Positions 54,447 through 64,000 of a stretch of 64,000 nucleotides of DNA are shown in pieces; the first letter of the stretch is position 1, and the number at the start of each line of letters is the position of its first letter. The DNA is taken from assembly GCF_001428665.1 (NCBI RefSeq), contig NZ_LMIJ01000011.1, positions 589,165 to 653,164 on the forward strand. The letters are read 5' to 3'. The stretch is from Acidovorax sp. Root219. Lineage in GTDB: Bacteria; Pseudomonadota; Gammaproteobacteria; Burkholderiales; Burkholderiaceae_C. The notes under the pieces were generated by a model. The model ran no database searches and had not been told where the DNA came from. It saw only the letters and a list, made by a program, of their open reading frames with translations. Position numbers and translations under genes: made by a program.

Positions 54447-54461
54447 TGAGAATGATTGTCA
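54447..54461 (-). promoter_or_regulatory. Fur box upstream of the PepSY reductase gene (TGAGAAT-G-ATTGTCA)
   Basis: The site follows the 7-1-7 Fur consensus TGATAAT-N-ATTATCA at 12 of 14 positions and lies in a distinctly AT-rich patch. It predicts iron repression of the reductase gene at 51698-54391. The uvrA gene, which runs the other way, starts about 190 bases away and is probably unaffected. Confidence 0.8.
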
Positions 54462-54654
54462 TTTTATTGGATTTGCCGCTGTCCCTTGCGCGGTGGCCGG
54501 AAACATCCGGCACATTCGCCAGGATTGGCAGGGCCCTGCAGGGCGGCTTCGATACAGACGGTTTCCACGGCCTTCGGCGGGCCGCAGGCAACGGGCTGCG
54601 CGGGGCATGCCGGTGGCCTATCATGGTGGGTTGTCCTGCATTGAGCCCGCCCCC

Positions 54655-57600
54655 GTGAAAAACGACCCTGTTGCCGCCGCCGACGACCGATCTTCCGACG
54701 GCGCCTACCTGGCCCGCGTGCTGCGGGAGCAGCGCATCAGCATCCGCGGGGCGCGCACGCACAACCTCAAGAACATCGACCTCGACATCCCGCGCAACCA
54801 GCTGGTGGTGATCACCGGGCTGTCGGGTTCGGGCAAATCGAGCCTGGCCTTCGACACGCTGTATGCCGAGGGCCAGCGCCGCTATGTGGAAAGCCTGTCG
54901 GCCTATGCACGGCAGTTCCTGGGGCGGCTGGACAAGCCCGACGTGGACCTGATCGAGGGCCTCTCGCCCGCCATCAGCATCGAGCAGAAGGCCACCAGCC
55001 ACAACCCGCGCTCCACGGTGGGCACGGTGACCGAGATCCATGACTACCTGCGCCTGCTGTACGCGCGCGCCGGCACGCCCTTTTGCCCGGACCACGGCCT
55101 GCCGCTGGCGGCCCAGACCGTGAGCCAGATGGTGGACGCCGTGCTGGCCCTGCCCGAGGACACGCGCCTGATGCTGCTGGCCCCCGTGGCACGCGAGAAG
55201 AAGGGCGAGTTCACCGAGGTCTTCGGGCAGATGCAGGCGCTGGGCTACATCCGCTTCCGGGTGGACGGCACGATCTACGAATACGAGAACCTGCCAGCCC
55301 TCAAGAAGACCGAGAAGCACAGCATCGACGTGGTGATCGACCGCCTCAAGGTGCGCCCCGAGATGCAGCAGCGGCTGGCCGAGAGCATCGAGGCCGTGCT
55401 GCGCGTGGGCGGCAACGAGGGCAATGGCCGCGTGCTGGTGCTGGAGATGGATTCGGGCCAGGAGCACCTGTTCAGCTCCAAGTTCTCGTGCCCGGTGTGC
55501 AGCTACTCGCTGGCCGAACTGGAGCCGCGCCTGTTCTCTTTCAACTCGCCCATGGGCGCCTGCCCGGCCTGCGACGGCATCGGCCAGCGCGAGGTGTTCG
55601 ACCCGCTGCGCGTGGTGGCATTTCCCACGCTGAGCCTGGCCAGCGGTGCCATCAAGGGCTGGGACCGGCGCAATGGCTACTACTTCGCCATGCTTGAGAG
55701 CCTGGGCCGGCACTACGGCTTCGATGTCGAGGCACCCTTCGAGTCGCTGCCCGCCAACGTGCAGAACGCGGTATTGCACGGCTCGGGCGAGGAGGAGATC
55801 GCCTTCAGCTACATCATGGACAGCGGCCCCTCCAAGGGCAAGGTGCTGAGCCGCAAGCACACCTTCGAAGGCATCCTGCCCAACATGGCGCGGCGTTACC
55901 GCGAAACCGATTCGGTGGTGGTGCGCGAGGACCTGGCGCGCTACCGCAGCACCCAGCCCTGCCCCGAATGCCATGGCACGCGCCTGCGCCGCGAAGCGCG
56001 CCACGTGAAGGTGGGCGAGGGCGAGCAGGCCCGCGCCATCTTCGAGGTGAGCCATGCCACGCTCAACGACGCGCACGGCTGGTTCCGCTCCCTGTCGCTC
56101 TCGGGGTCCAAGGCCGAGATCGCCGACAAGGTGGTGCGCGAGATCACCACGCGGCTGCAGTTCCTCAACGATGTGGGCCTGAACTACCTGAGTCTGGACC
56201 GCAGCGCCGAGACGCTGTCGGGCGGCGAGGCGCAGCGCATCCGCCTGGCCAGCCAGATCGGCTCGGGCCTCACGGGCGTGATGTACGTGCTCGACGAGCC
56301 CAGCATCGGCCTGCACCAGCGCGACAACGACCGCCTCATCGCCACCTTGCAGCACCTGCGCGACATCGGCAACAGCGTGATCGTGGTCGAACACGACGAG
56401 GACATGATGCGCGCCGCCGACCACGTGATCGACATGGGGCCGGGCGCGGGCGTGCATGGCGGCCGCGTGATGGCCCAGGGCAGCTACGACACGGTGCGCA
56501 ACCACCCCGAATCGCTGACCGGCAAGTACCTGTCGGGCACCTTGTCCATCGCCGTGCCCCGGCGCCGCACGCCCTGGCTGCCGGTGGTGGAGGCGGCCGC
56601 GCCGGCCCCTGCGCCGGCCAAAGGCAAGTCGCGCTTTCCCGAAACCGAGGCCAGCAAGCGCCGCGCCGAGCGCATGGCCGCCCACCATGCACGCCAGGGC
56701 GCCGTGCAGGCCCTGCGCGTGGCCGGCGCCACGGGCAACAACCTCCAAAACGTGACGGTGGACTTCCCCGTAGGCCTGCTGACCTGCGTGACCGGCGTCT
56801 CGGGATCGGGCAAGAGCACGCTGGTCAACGACACGCTGTACGCCGCCGTGGCGCGCCAGATCTACCGCGCCCACGAAGAGCCGGCCGCGCACGACGAGAT
56901 CGTGGGCATCGAGTACTTCGACAAGGTGATCAACGTCGACCAGTCGCCCATCGGCCGCACGCCGCGCAGCAACCCGGCCACCTACACGGGCCTGTTCACG
57001 CCCATCCGCGAACTGATGGCCGAGGTGAATACCGCCAAGGAACGTGGCTACGGGCCCGGGCGCTTTTCCTTCAACGTCGCCGGCGGCCGCTGCGAGGCCT
57101 GCCAGGGCGACGGCGTGGTGAAGGTGGAAATGCACTTTTTGCCCGACGTCTACGTGCCCTGCGACGTCTGCCACGGCCAGCGCTACAACCGCGAGACGCT
57201 GGAGGTGCTCTGGAAGGGCCGCAACATCGCACAGATCCTGGAGCTCACGGTGGAGGATGCCTTCGCCTTCTTCAAGGACGTGCCAGCCCTGGCGCGCAAG
57301 CTGCAGACCCTGCTCGACGTGGGCCTGTCCTATATCCGCCTGGGCCAGGCGGCGACCACGCTCTCGGGCGGGGAGGCGCAGCGCGTGAAGCTGGCGCAGG
57401 AGCTCTCCAAGCGCGACACGGGCCGCACGCTCTACATCCTGGATGAGCCCACCACCGGCCTGCACTTCGCCGACATCGACCTCTTGCTCAAGGTGCTGCA
57501 CCAGCTGCGCGACGCGGGCAACACCATCGTCATCATCGAGCACAACCTGGACGTCATCAAGACCGCCGACTGGCTCATCGACATGGGGCCCGAGGGCGGT

Positions 57601-57699
57601 GCCGGTGGCGGCATGGTGGTGGGCGTAGGAACGCCCGAGGACTTGGCGGCCAATCCCGCCAGCCACACTGGCAAGTACCTCGCGCGCTACCTGGCCTAA
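54655..57699 (+). CDS. uvrA: Excinuclease ABC subunit A
   Basis: GTG 54655 gives 1014 residues. The protein has two ABC-type ATPase halves: Walker A GLSGSGKS (55-62) and GVSGSGKST, signatures [14 protein letters not shown] and [15 protein letters not shown], and zinc-binding CPVC...CPAC and CEAC...CDVC pairs. UvrA dimers find DNA damage and load UvrB in nucleotide excision repair. An upstream ATG in frame (54607) precedes a TATCAT -10-like element (54619-54624), so the GTG is preferred. No LexA box was recognised. The stop overlaps the convergent esterase stop by 4 bases. Confidence 0.96.
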   Translation: MKNDPVAAADDRSSDGAYLARVLREQRISIRGARTHNLKNIDLDIPRNQLVVITGLSGSGKSSLAFDTLYAEGQRRYVESLSAYARQFLGRLDKPDVDLIEGLSPAISIEQKATSHNPRSTVGTVTEIHDYLRLLYARAGTPFCPDHGLPLAAQTVSQMVDAVLALPEDTRLMLLAPVAREKKGEFTEVFGQMQALGYIRFRVDGTIYEYENLPALKKTEKHSIDVVIDRLKVRPEMQQRLAESIEAVLRVGGNEGNGRVLVLEMDSGQEHLFSSKFSCPVCSYSLAELEPRLFSFNSPMGACPACDGIGQREVFDPLRVVAFPTLSLASGAIKGWDRRNGYYFAMLESLGRHYGFDVEAPFESLPANVQNAVLHGSGEEEIAFSYIMDSGPSKGKVLSRKHTFEGILPNMARRYRETDSVVVREDLARYRSTQPCPECHGTRLRREARHVKVGEGEQARAIFEVSHATLNDAHGWFRSLSLSGSKAEIADKVVREITTRLQFLNDVGLNYLSLDRSAETLSGGEAQRIRLASQIGSGLTGVMYVLDEPSIGLHQRDNDRLIATLQHLRDIGNSVIVVEHDEDMMRAADHVIDMGPGAGVHGGRVMAQGSYDTVRNHPESLTGKYLSGTLSIAVPRRRTPWLPVVEAAAPAPAPAKGKSRFPETEASKRRAERMAAHHARQGAVQALRVAGATGNNLQNVTVDFPVGLLTCVTGVSGSGKSTLVNDTLYAAVARQIYRAHEEPAAHDEIVGIEYFDKVINVDQSPIGRTPRSNPATYTGLFTPIRELMAEVNTAKERGYGPGRFSFNVAGGRCEACQGDGVVKVEMHFLPDVYVPCDVCHGQRYNRETLEVLWKGRNIAQILELTVEDAFAFFKDVPALARKLQTLLDVGLSYIRLGQAATTLSGGEAQRVKLAQELSKRDTGRTLYILDEPTTGLHFADIDLLLKVLHQLRDAGNTIVIIEHNLDVIKTADWLIDMGPEGGAGGGMVVGVGTPEDLAANPASHTGKYLARYLA

Positions 57700-58664
57700 C
57701 GCAGGCGTTGTGCAACCGCGGGATCGAGTGATCCCATGAAAGTCTCCACGGCCCGCGTGTAGCCGCTCTCCAGGCCCAGGTTGGCATTGATTTCGCCGTG
57801 CGTGAGGTTCTGCGGCAGCACTTCGGCGCGGCCGCCCAGAGCCTGCACATGGGCCGCCATGCCCTGCGCCTGCAGGCAGGGGCGGTCTGGGCGGCTGGTG
57901 GAGCACACGAACTGGTAAGGCGGTTGAGCCCCGGCCACGGCCTGGTAGGGCGAGATCGCCAGCCAGAAGGCCGGATCGCTGCCCAGCACCTCGTCGTACA
58001 GCGGATAGTGCGGCAGCGACATCACGACCGGTGCGTTGAGCAGCGCGCTGTCCAGCGACACCGTGCCCAGCCAGGGCGTGACGCCCAACTGCTGCAAGAG
58101 CGGCGCATGCGCGTTGACGAACGACACCAGGTGCGCCCCGGCCGAGTGGCCCATGAGGATGAACTTCGTGGGGTCGGCGCCCCACTGCGCCGCCTGCTTC
58201 TGTGCCGTGTCGAGCGCCACGGCCACGTCGATGGCCTCCTGCAGCACGTTGACCGCCGGGTGCAGCCGGTAGTTGACCGAGATGAAGACGAAGCCGCGCG
58301 GCACCCAGCGCGCCGCCTTCTCCTGCACCACGCGGGACATGGCCTTGTCGCCCGTGCGCCAGCCGCCGCCGTGCACCATGAAGATGACCGGTGCGGGGCC
58401 GTCCACGCTGCTGCGCGGGGTGCTGGGCAGGTACACGTCCATGCGCTGCAGCGGGTCGGGGCCATAGGGTACGTCGGCGATGCGCTGCACGCCGGCCGGC
58501 AGCGCGGTCACGGTGCCGCCGCCCGCATCGTCGAAGAAGCTACCGGGATCCATCGGTTGCGCATGGGCCGGAGCCACGGCGGCGAGCGAGGCCAATGCCA
58601 GCCCCAGGGGCAGTGCGGCCCGGCAGGCCCAGGCGCAAAGGCGGGGAGCGAGGGTGGTGGTCAT
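57696..58664 (-). CDS. Exported alpha/beta hydrolase (carboxylesterase-like)
   Basis: ATG 58664, preceded by GGAGAA, gives 322 residues. A signal peptide ([21 protein letters not shown]) precedes an alpha/beta hydrolase of the hormone-sensitive-lipase/BD-FAE-like group: oxyanion-hole HGGGW (98-102), nucleophile elbow GHSAG (Ser174) and a late His in [12 protein letters not shown]. It likely cleaves esters in the periplasm. It is followed by no gene on its strand and preceded by the EF-hand gene (57 bases), so it may be co-transcribed with it. Confidence 0.85.
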   Translation of the reverse strand: MTTTLAPRLCAWACRAALPLGLALASLAAVAPAHAQPMDPGSFFDDAGGGTVTALPAGVQRIADVPYGPDPLQRMDVYLPSTPRSSVDGPAPVIFMVHGGGWRTGDKAMSRVVQEKAARWVPRGFVFISVNYRLHPAVNVLQEAIDVAVALDTAQKQAAQWGADPTKFILMGHSAGAHLVSFVNAHAPLLQQLGVTPWLGTVSLDSALLNAPVVMSLPHYPLYDEVLGSDPAFWLAISPYQAVAGAQPPYQFVCSTSRPDRPCLQAQGMAAHVQALGGRAEVLPQNLTHGEINANLGLESGYTRAVETFMGSLDPAVAQRLR

Positions 58665-58721
58665 GGTGGTGTTCTCCTGCAATGGTAGTGAAGAAAAGGC
58701 GACGAGGGGGCGTGGCTGGGG

Positions 58722-59045
58722 CTACTGCGGCGTGCCCTTGCGGCTGGCCAGGCGCGCGGCGATGGCGGCGGTGATTTCGGCCTCGGTCACGAAGCCCTTG
58801 CGCTGGGTGTCGATCTGGTCGAACGCGCTGTAGACGCGCGGCATGCCGGCCTGGGCCTCGGCACGGGTGAGCTGGCCGTTGCCGTCCTTGTCGGCGGCCA
58901 CGAAGCGCTGGTGCAATTGTTCGCGCGCCTCTCGCATCTGCTGGGTGCGTTGGCCGGGCGGCGCGGCCTGGGCGCTGGCACCAGCCACCAGGCCCGCGGC
59001 GAGCAGGCAGGCCACGGCCATCGTGCAGGTGGAGGAAGAGGTCAT
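58722..59045 (-). CDS. Small exported EF-hand protein
   Basis: ATG 59045 gives 107 residues. A signal peptide (TMAVACLLAAGLVAGASA-QA) is followed by helices and one canonical EF-hand loop DKDGNGQLTRAE (Asp52, Asp54, Asn56, Gln58, Thr60, Glu63). The second loop DTQRKGFVTEAE is degenerate but keeps the terminal acidic residue. It should bind calcium in the periplasm. The frame is open much further upstream, but only antisense to the response regulator. It diverges from the OmpR/EnvZ pair across a tandem repeat that may be their operator. Confidence 0.83.
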   Translation of the reverse strand: MTSSSTCTMAVACLLAAGLVAGASAQAAPPGQRTQQMREAREQLHQRFVAADKDGNGQLTRAEAQAGMPRVYSAFDQIDTQRKGFVTEAEITAAIAARLASRKGTPQ

Positions 59046-59130
59046 GGGTCGGCTCCTGGGGCGATGGGTTGTGGATGCCCCGACTGTGGCGCCCAGGTGT
59101 GAGCCATTTGTGGCGTGGATGGGCCGATGT

Positions 59131-59150
59131 ATGACAAAGCATGACGAAGT
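59131..59150. promoter_or_regulatory. Tandem 10-bp repeat, candidate OmpR-family operator
   Basis: ATGACAAAGC is followed at once by ATGACGAAGT (8 of 10 identical). OmpR-type regulators bind direct repeats of about 10-11 bp. The site lies between the EF-hand gene and the response regulator gene and could serve both. Confidence 0.5.
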
Positions 59151-59210
59151 GGCCTGCGGCAGGGCCTTGCGCCCTACCATTGCCCCATCCTGAGTTGCAC
59201 GCCCTCCCCT

Positions 59211-59951
59211 ATGACCGAAGCCCTGGCCCGTATCCTGGTGGCCGATGACGAGCCCGACCTGCGCGCCCTGCTGCAGCGCTATCTCAGCGACCAGGGCTAT
59301 GCCGTGCGCACGGTCGATGGCGCCGGCCCGCTCGACGCGCTGCTGGCGCGCGAGCGTTTCGACGTGCTGGTGCTCGATGTGATGATGCCGGGCGAGGACG
59401 GCCTGTCCATCTGCCGGCGCCTGCGCGCGCAGGGCGAGACCATTCCCATCCTCATGCTCACGGCGCGCGGCGACCCGGTGGACCGCATCATCGGCCTGGA
59501 GATGGGTGCCGACGACTACCTGCCCAAGCCCTTCAACCCGCGCGAGTTGCTGGCCCGCGTGCAGGCCATGGTGCGCCGCCAGCGCATGCTGGGCGCGCAC
59601 ACCGGCCCGCTGCAGGCTGGCGGCAGCATCCGGTTTGGCGATTTCACGCTGTGGGTGGATGAGCGCCGGTTGACCCGCGACGGCCAGGACGTGCCCCTGA
59701 CCAGCGGTGAGTTCGCCCTGCTGCAGACCCTGGCCCAGCAGCCGCGCCGCCCGCTCGGGCGCGACCGGCTGATGGCCCTGGCCTACGGGCCCGACCACGA
59801 GGCCACCGACCGCAGCATCGACGTGCAGGTGATGCGCCTGCGCAAGCTCATCGAGACCGATCCGGCGCAGCCGCGCCACATCCGCACCGTCTGGGGCGTG
59901 GGCTATGTCTTCATGCCGGACGGTGCGGCGCCGACCAGGGGCAATGCATGA
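59211..59951 (+). CDS. OmpR-family response regulator
   Basis: The 246-residue protein has a receiver with the acidic pair in VADDEPD, phosphoacceptor Asp56 (VLVLDVMMPG), Thr in MLTARG and Lys106. A winged-helix C-terminal domain of the OmpR/PhoB type follows (EFALLQTLAQQPRRPLGRDRLM, RSIDVQVMRLRKLIE, IRTVWGVGYVF). It overlaps its histidine kinase by 4 bases. The signal is unknown; the divergent exported EF-hand gene suggests calcium or another divalent metal (inference). Confidence 0.93.
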   Translation: MTEALARILVADDEPDLRALLQRYLSDQGYAVRTVDGAGPLDALLARERFDVLVLDVMMPGEDGLSICRRLRAQGETIPILMLTARGDPVDRIIGLEMGADDYLPKPFNPRELLARVQAMVRRQRMLGAHTGPLQAGGSIRFGDFTLWVDERRLTRDGQDVPLTSGEFALLQTLAQQPRRPLGRDRLMALAYGPDHEATDRSIDVQVMRLRKLIETDPAQPRHIRTVWGVGYVFMPDGAAPTRGNA

Positions 59952-61297
59952 CCGCCACGGCGCCTGCGCAGGGCTGGTGGCCGCGCAGCCTGCTGGGGCG
60001 CAACCTGCTGCTCATCACGGCGCTGGTGGTGGCTAGCCAGCTGTGCGCTGTGGTGCTGGTGCGCCAGATGATTTTGCAGCCGCGCGTGGCCCAGGTGGCC
60101 GACGGAGTGGCGCGCAATGTGGCCGCTCTGCGCGCCGGGCTGGACGTGCTGCCGCCCGCACAGCGCGCCGCCTTTGTCGAGGCCTTCAACCGCCAGGCGG
60201 CCCAGGCTGCTCTGGAATCCGACGAGCCGCCGTCCCCGCGCCGGCGCGCCCTGCTGTCGCCGCTGGAGCAGCGCTTCGTGCAGGCGGTGGCGCGGCGCTT
60301 GGACCTGGCCGAGGCCAGCGTGGCCGGTGGGCCGCGCTGGCGCCGCGATGGTGCGGGCACGCTGGCGCTGCGCGTGGCGCATGGCGGCACCGACTACTGG
60401 CTCAGTCTGCCCAGCGTGTTCCCCACGCGCGAGTTCACCGGTGCCTGGCTCCTGGCCACGGTTGCCGGCGTGCTGCTCGCCCTGCTCGGGGCCTGGTGGC
60501 TGCAGCGCCATCTGAATCGGCCGCTGGCCCGGGTGGTCACTGCGGCGCAGCACCTGGCACAGGGCCAGGCGCCCGCCGCTCTGCCGGAAGATGGGCCCCA
60601 GGAGATCGCCACCGTGGCGCGCAGCTTCAACCAGATGGCGCGCAGCCTGGCCGACGCCGATCGCGAGCGCGCGCTGATGTTGGCCGGCGTGTCGCACGAT
60701 CTGCGCACCCCTTTGACCAAACTGCGCCTGGGGGTGGAGATCGCCCAGGCGCATGTGGACGCGCCGCTGGCCGCCAGCATGGCGCGCAGCATCGAAGAGA
60801 TGGATGCCATCGTCGGCCAGTTCCTCGACTTCGCGCGCCTGGGCGACGGCGAGGCCCCCGTAGCCGCCTCGCTCGATGAACTGGCCCGGGCCGTGGCCGA
60901 GGCGCAGGCCGACCATGGCCGCGCGGTGCGGCTGGAGCCGGGATCAACGCCAGCGGTGCCCGTGCATATACAAGCGCTGCGGCGTGCCGTGGACAACCTG
61001 GTCGAGAACGCCTGGCGCCATGGCGCTGCGCCCGTGGTGCTGAGAACGGGCGCCGGTGCGGCTGGCGTGTGGATCGAGGTGGCGGACCATGGCCCCGGCA
61101 TCCCTCCCGCCGAGCTGGAGCGCATGCGCCAGCCTTTCGTGCGCGGCGGTGGCGGCGCACGTGCAGGCATTCCGGGGGCCGGGCTGGGCCTGGCCATTGC
61201 CGAGCGCGTGGCACGCGCGCATGGTGGCGCGCTGGAGCTGCACAGCGCTCCGGGCGCCGGCCTGCGCGCGCGGCTGGTGCTGGCGCGCCCGACGTAG
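59948..61297 (+). CDS. EnvZ-type sensor histidine kinase
   Basis: The 449-residue protein has a membrane helix at about 17-40, a periplasmic sensor of about 125 residues without a recognised domain, and a second helix near 166-186. A HAMP linker, a HisKA domain with GVSHDLRTPLTKLRLG (His250) and a HATPase with N box DNLVENAWRH (349-358), DHGPGIP and GLGLAIAERVARAHGG follow. All catalytic motifs are complete. It overlaps the response regulator gene (ATGA). Its stop lies 9 bases from the convergent chemoreceptor stop. Confidence 0.93.
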   Translation: MTATAPAQGWWPRSLLGRNLLLITALVVASQLCAVVLVRQMILQPRVAQVADGVARNVAALRAGLDVLPPAQRAAFVEAFNRQAAQAALESDEPPSPRRRALLSPLEQRFVQAVARRLDLAEASVAGGPRWRRDGAGTLALRVAHGGTDYWLSLPSVFPTREFTGAWLLATVAGVLLALLGAWWLQRHLNRPLARVVTAAQHLAQGQAPAALPEDGPQEIATVARSFNQMARSLADADRERALMLAGVSHDLRTPLTKLRLGVEIAQAHVDAPLAASMARSIEEMDAIVGQFLDFARLGDGEAPVAASLDELARAVAEAQADHGRAVRLEPGSTPAVPVHIQALRRAVDNLVENAWRHGAAPVVLRTGAGAAGVWIEVADHGPGIPPAELERMRQPFVRGGGGARAGIPGAGLGLAIAERVARAHGGALELHSAPGAGLRARLVLARPT

Positions 61298-61306
61298 ATT
61301 GGGGAA

Positions 61307-63265
61307 TCAGCGCAGCCGCGGTGCGGACGCCGGGGCTGTCTCCCCGACGCGGAACACCGACACCACCTGCACCAGCTCTTCGGCCTGGCCTTGCAGGCTG
61401 CTTGCCGCCGCTGCCATCTCCTCGACCAGGGCCGCGTTCTGCTGCGTGGCCTGGTCCATCTGCGTCACGGCCTCGCCCACCTGGGCCACGCCCAGCGACT
61501 GTTCGTAGCTGGCGGCGCTGATCTCGCCCATGATGTCGTTCACCCGGCCGATGGCGGCCACCACCTCGTGCATGGTGCCGCCGGCGCGCTCCACCAGCAG
61601 GTTGCCCTGCTCCACACGCTCGACGCTGGCGTGGATCAGCGTGCGGATCTCGCGCGCCGCCTCGGCGCTGCGCCCGGCCAGGCTGCGCACCTCGCTGGCC
61701 ACCACCGCAAAGCCCCGGCCCTGCTCACCCGCGCGTGCTGCTTCCACTGCAGCATTGAGCGCCAGGATGTTGGTCTGGAAGGCAATGCCATCGATCACGC
61801 CGATGATGTCGGCGATCTTCTTCGACGAGGCGCTGATGTCCTGCATGGTCTGCACCACCTGGGTGACCACATCGCCGCTTTGCACTGCAATGGTGCGCGC
61901 ATTGCCGGCCAGTGCACTGGCCTGGCGTGCGCTGTCCGCATTCTGGCGCACCGTCGAGCTCAGCTCTTCCATCGAGGCTGCGGTTTCTTCGAGCGCGCTG
62001 GCCTGGCTCTCGGTGCGCGCCGAGAGGTCGTTGTTGCCCTGCGCAATCTGGGCACTGGCCGTGGCCACGCCTTCGGATCCGCCGCGCACCTGGCTCACCA
62101 CGTCGGTCAACTGGCGGCGCATCTGCACCAGGGCCGCCATGAGCTGGCCGACCTCGTCCGTGCCGTGGGCCGTGGCCGTGCCGCGCAAGTCGCCCTGGGC
62201 CACTGCATTGGACAGCTGTACCGCCTGCGCCAGCGGCACGGTGATCGAGCGCACGAAGGTGCGCCCCAGTGCCACCGCCACCGCCAGGGCCACGGCCAGC
62301 AGGCCGAGCTGCCACAGCAACTGGCGCTGCAGGCCCGAGACCCGCTCCTGCAGCGCGCCGTTGAGCAGGTCCATGGCCTGGGCATTAAGGGCATACAGCG
62401 CGTCTATGGTACGGGTGAATTCGTCGAAGTAGTCCGAGGCCGGCGCAGAGAGCTCGGCTGCGCCGATGACCTCCCTGTCGGCGCGCTGCAGTGCCTGCTG
62501 AACCTGGGTGTTCACCGCCTGTGCCGGGCCGCCCAGCGCCTGGCGGAAGACCGGGTTGTGCACCATGGCGCGCTCCAGGCTGCGCAGCGTGTCGCCCTGC
62601 AGTTCCACCACGCGCTGCTGCAGTGCCATGAGGCCGCCCTTGCCTTCGGGCGCCAGGGCCTTGCCGCTCAGCGCGGCAGAACCCTGGGCGCGCATCACGC
62701 CGAGCTTTTCGCCGAGCATGGGCACGTGCACCAGCGAGGCCCGTACGAGGGCGCTTGTGTCCTGCCCGGGGTCGAGCGCCAAGCCGTAGTGGTGCAGCAA
62801 GGTCTCGTTCAGCCGCATCACCCCGGCGATGAGCTGGGTGTGTTGTGCCGTGCTCTGGGCCGGCTGCAGGCCGCGCGCGGCGACTGCCTGCTCCAGGGTC
62901 TGCCAGGTCTGGCGCAATTGCTTCCAGGTGGCTTCCTCGGCTGTGGGCACGCCCGCTTCTGCGAAGCGGGTGGCCACGTCGGCCAGGGCTTTCTCCACCG
63001 CCTCGCGCGCTGCAGGCCGGCGCGCCGCCAGGGCCTCGTTGCCGCCGAGCATGCTGGCCGAAAGACCCCGGTGCACCTGCATGCCCTGCACCACCTTGTT
63101 GAGCGCCAGCAAGGGCGGCGCACCCCGCGCCTCCTGGCGCGCCGTGGCCATGTCCTGCAGCGCATCGCGCATGTACATGAAGGTGGGCAGGGCCGTCATC
63201 GCCAGCGCGATCAGCCCGAGGATCAGAAACTTCTGGAGCAAGTTCAGACGGTTCAGGGAGGTCAT
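61307..63265 (-). CDS. Methyl-accepting chemotaxis protein with a NIT-like periplasmic sensor
   Basis: The 652-residue protein has membrane helices at about 11-31 and 316-338. Between them is a large helical sensor whose opening ([18 protein letters not shown]) resembles nitrate/nitrite-sensing NIT domains. A HAMP domain (339-392) and a signalling domain with the conserved hairpin tip [50 protein letters not shown] (about 491-541) follow. The C terminus lacks the NWETF-type CheR tether. It controls CheA and thereby flagellar motion. A CAGGGG/CCCCTG hairpin (63329-63345) lies in the region before its start. No other chemotaxis gene is nearby. Confidence 0.92.
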   Translation of the reverse strand: MTSLNRLNLLQKFLILGLIALAMTALPTFMYMRDALQDMATARQEARGAPPLLALNKVVQGMQVHRGLSASMLGGNEALAARRPAAREAVEKALADVATRFAEAGVPTAEEATWKQLRQTWQTLEQAVAARGLQPAQSTAQHTQLIAGVMRLNETLLHHYGLALDPGQDTSALVRASLVHVPMLGEKLGVMRAQGSAALSGKALAPEGKGGLMALQQRVVELQGDTLRSLERAMVHNPVFRQALGGPAQAVNTQVQQALQRADREVIGAAELSAPASDYFDEFTRTIDALYALNAQAMDLLNGALQERVSGLQRQLLWQLGLLAVALAVAVALGRTFVRSITVPLAQAVQLSNAVAQGDLRGTATAHGTDEVGQLMAALVQMRRQLTDVVSQVRGGSEGVATASAQIAQGNNDLSARTESQASALEETAASMEELSSTVRQNADSARQASALAGNARTIAVQSGDVVTQVVQTMQDISASSKKIADIIGVIDGIAFQTNILALNAAVEAARAGEQGRGFAVVASEVRSLAGRSAEAAREIRTLIHASVERVEQGNLLVERAGGTMHEVVAAIGRVNDIMGEISAASYEQSLGVAQVGEAVTQMDQATQQNAALVEEMAAAASSLQGQAEELVQVVSVFRVGETAPASAPRLR

Positions 63266-63488
63266 GGCGAAAGCGGCAGCCGGTGCATGCGCGAGGTTGC
63301 GGGCCCGGCGCGGGGCCGGGTCAGGGAACAGGGGAGGAACCCCTGCCTTTCAGCAAGCGACATGCCAGATGCGCCGCGCTGCACCGCAGGTCGCCCCAAA
63401 GCGGCCGTTTGGTGGGTGGCGGTGCGCTCCTACAGGGCGCTTGAGAGCAAATGGGATATACCGGTAGACCTTCCGAGGAGACCACTGC

Positions 63489-63941
63489 ATGCATTCCATC
63501 ACCCTGCGTTTTCTGGCGTCGCACACCGCCCCGTCGGCGTCCGGCCGCATCCACGGCGGTACCGTACTGCGCTGGATGGACGAGGCCGGCTTCGCCTGCG
63601 CCTGTTCCTGGGCCGGTGGGACTTGCGTGACGGCATTCATGGGCAGTGCCAGCTTCGACCGGCCCATCCACCCGGGCGATCTGGTGGAGGTGCAGGCCAG
63701 CTTGGCCCACACGGGTGAAACCAGCATGAACATGCTGATCGAGGTGCGCAGCGGCGGCATCCAGGAAAAGGAGCTGCGACAGGTCACGCATTGCGTGGCC
63801 GTCTATGCTGCGCTGGATGAAGACAGCGCCCCCCGTGCCGTGGACAAATTCTCGCCCGAGACCCCGGGCGACATGGCCTTGGCCGAACGCGTGAACGCGC
63901 AGGTGGATGCGGCGCGGCTGCACCTCGCGCCGGCCCACTGA
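63489..63941 (+). CDS. Hotdog-fold acyl-CoA thioesterase
   Basis: The 150-residue protein begins MHSITLRFLASHTAPSASG. It has the hotdog helix-strand core HGGTVLRWMDEAGFACACSWAGGTCVTAFMGSASFDRPIHPGDLVEV, which includes the catalytic Asp of the YciA-like group. It hydrolyses acyl-CoA to free acid and CoA; chain length is unknown. GAGGAG (63475-63480) is a good ribosome site. It stands alone at the end of the window. The remaining 59 bases (63942-64000) show no feature. Confidence 0.87.
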   Translation: MHSITLRFLASHTAPSASGRIHGGTVLRWMDEAGFACACSWAGGTCVTAFMGSASFDRPIHPGDLVEVQASLAHTGETSMNMLIEVRSGGIQEKELRQVTHCVAVYAALDEDSAPRAVDKFSPETPGDMALAERVNAQVDAARLHLAPAH

Positions 63942-64000
63942 TACGGATTTGCCTTCAACCGTATAACGTCGTTGGTTCGCCTTGCCGTGCTACAGCACTG

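Noticed and set aside
50000..54658. A 1552-codon plus-strand open frame over ssb, MFS and the PepSY reductase
   Set aside because: It crosses three real minus-strand genes and their intergenic signals; long open frames are expected by chance at this GC content.
54442..58185. A 1247-codon minus-strand open frame opposite uvrA
   Set aside because: It is antisense to the fully conserved uvrA and shows no domain of its own.
1..64000. tRNA, rRNA, CRISPR arrays, insertion sequences, prophage genes and FMN riboswitch
   Set aside because: None could be recognised. Intergenic gaps are short and contain no cloverleaf-like, spaced-repeat or transposase-flanking structure; ribE has no riboswitch-like leader.

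Overview
This is a GC-rich chromosomal segment of a beta-proteobacterium, most likely a member of the Comamonadaceae close to Acidovorax. The reasons are the very high GC at third codon positions, three Bug-type (TTT family) solute receptors, a Burkholderiales-type porin, a uvrA / MFS / ssb neighbourhood and a dispersed GC-rich intergenic repeat. Genes are dense. No tRNA, rRNA, insertion sequence, phage gene or CRISPR array was seen, and no gene-free stretch exceeds about 300 bases.

1-3.2 kb: the 3' part of a TonB-dependent siderophore receptor, broken by an in-frame TGA, then a membrane-anchored spermidine-synthase-like protein. 3.4-8.2 kb: a large MHYT/PAS hybrid histidine kinase overlapping an HD-GYP response regulator, probably a phosphorelay that controls c-di-GMP breakdown. 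8.3-14.5 kb: an exported FAD oxidoreductase; a minus-strand racemase / amino-acid-binding protein / class III aminotransferase run; and a divergent RpiR regulator coupled to an L,D-transpeptidase, with paired operator-like palindromes between the two arms. 14.6-18.5 kb: a phytase-like esterase, riboflavin synthase, a SnoaL-like protein, a GNAT acetyltransferase and a NudJ-like Nudix hydrolase.

18.5-20.7 kb: a bufferin (metal-binding RiPP) locus. A six-cysteine BufA2-type precursor is followed by a single fused BufB (MNIO/DUF692)-BufC (DUF2063) maturase. It lies behind a near-perfect ECF-type promoter (GTAACC-N16-CGAA) and a long palindrome. 20.7-35.7 kb: a polycarboxylate/CoA-ester catabolic region holding tcuABR with a Bug receptor, an IclR-controlled operon (Bug, acyl-CoA ligase, citryl-CoA-lyase-like protein, two SDRs), and a PrpF-like isomerase / Bug / porin operon with a divergent LysR. 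The nudJ-like and mnmA genes that flank 18.5-35.7 kb are neighbours in many other bacteria, so this stretch may be an insertion.

35.7-49.5 kb: mnmA, then a poorly understood set of MoxR AAA+, DUF5682, DUF4132, SWIM and von Willebrand A proteins that matches the E. coli yehI/L/M/P/Q set, here interleaved with a Bax-inhibitor-1-like protein and a small two-helix membrane protein. 49.6-57.7 kb: ssb, an MFS transporter with an FNR-like box, a Fur-box-controlled PepSY/flavodoxin reductase split by an in-frame TAA, and uvrA. 57.7-64 kb: an exported esterase, an EF-hand protein, a divergent OmpR/EnvZ-type pair, a chemoreceptor and a hotdog thioesterase.

The strongest candidates for new biology are the fused bufferin maturase with its promoter architecture and the MoxR-VWA-SWIM-DUF4132-DUF5682 assembly. 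A second theme is that both iron-uptake genes in the window carry single in-frame nonsense codons.
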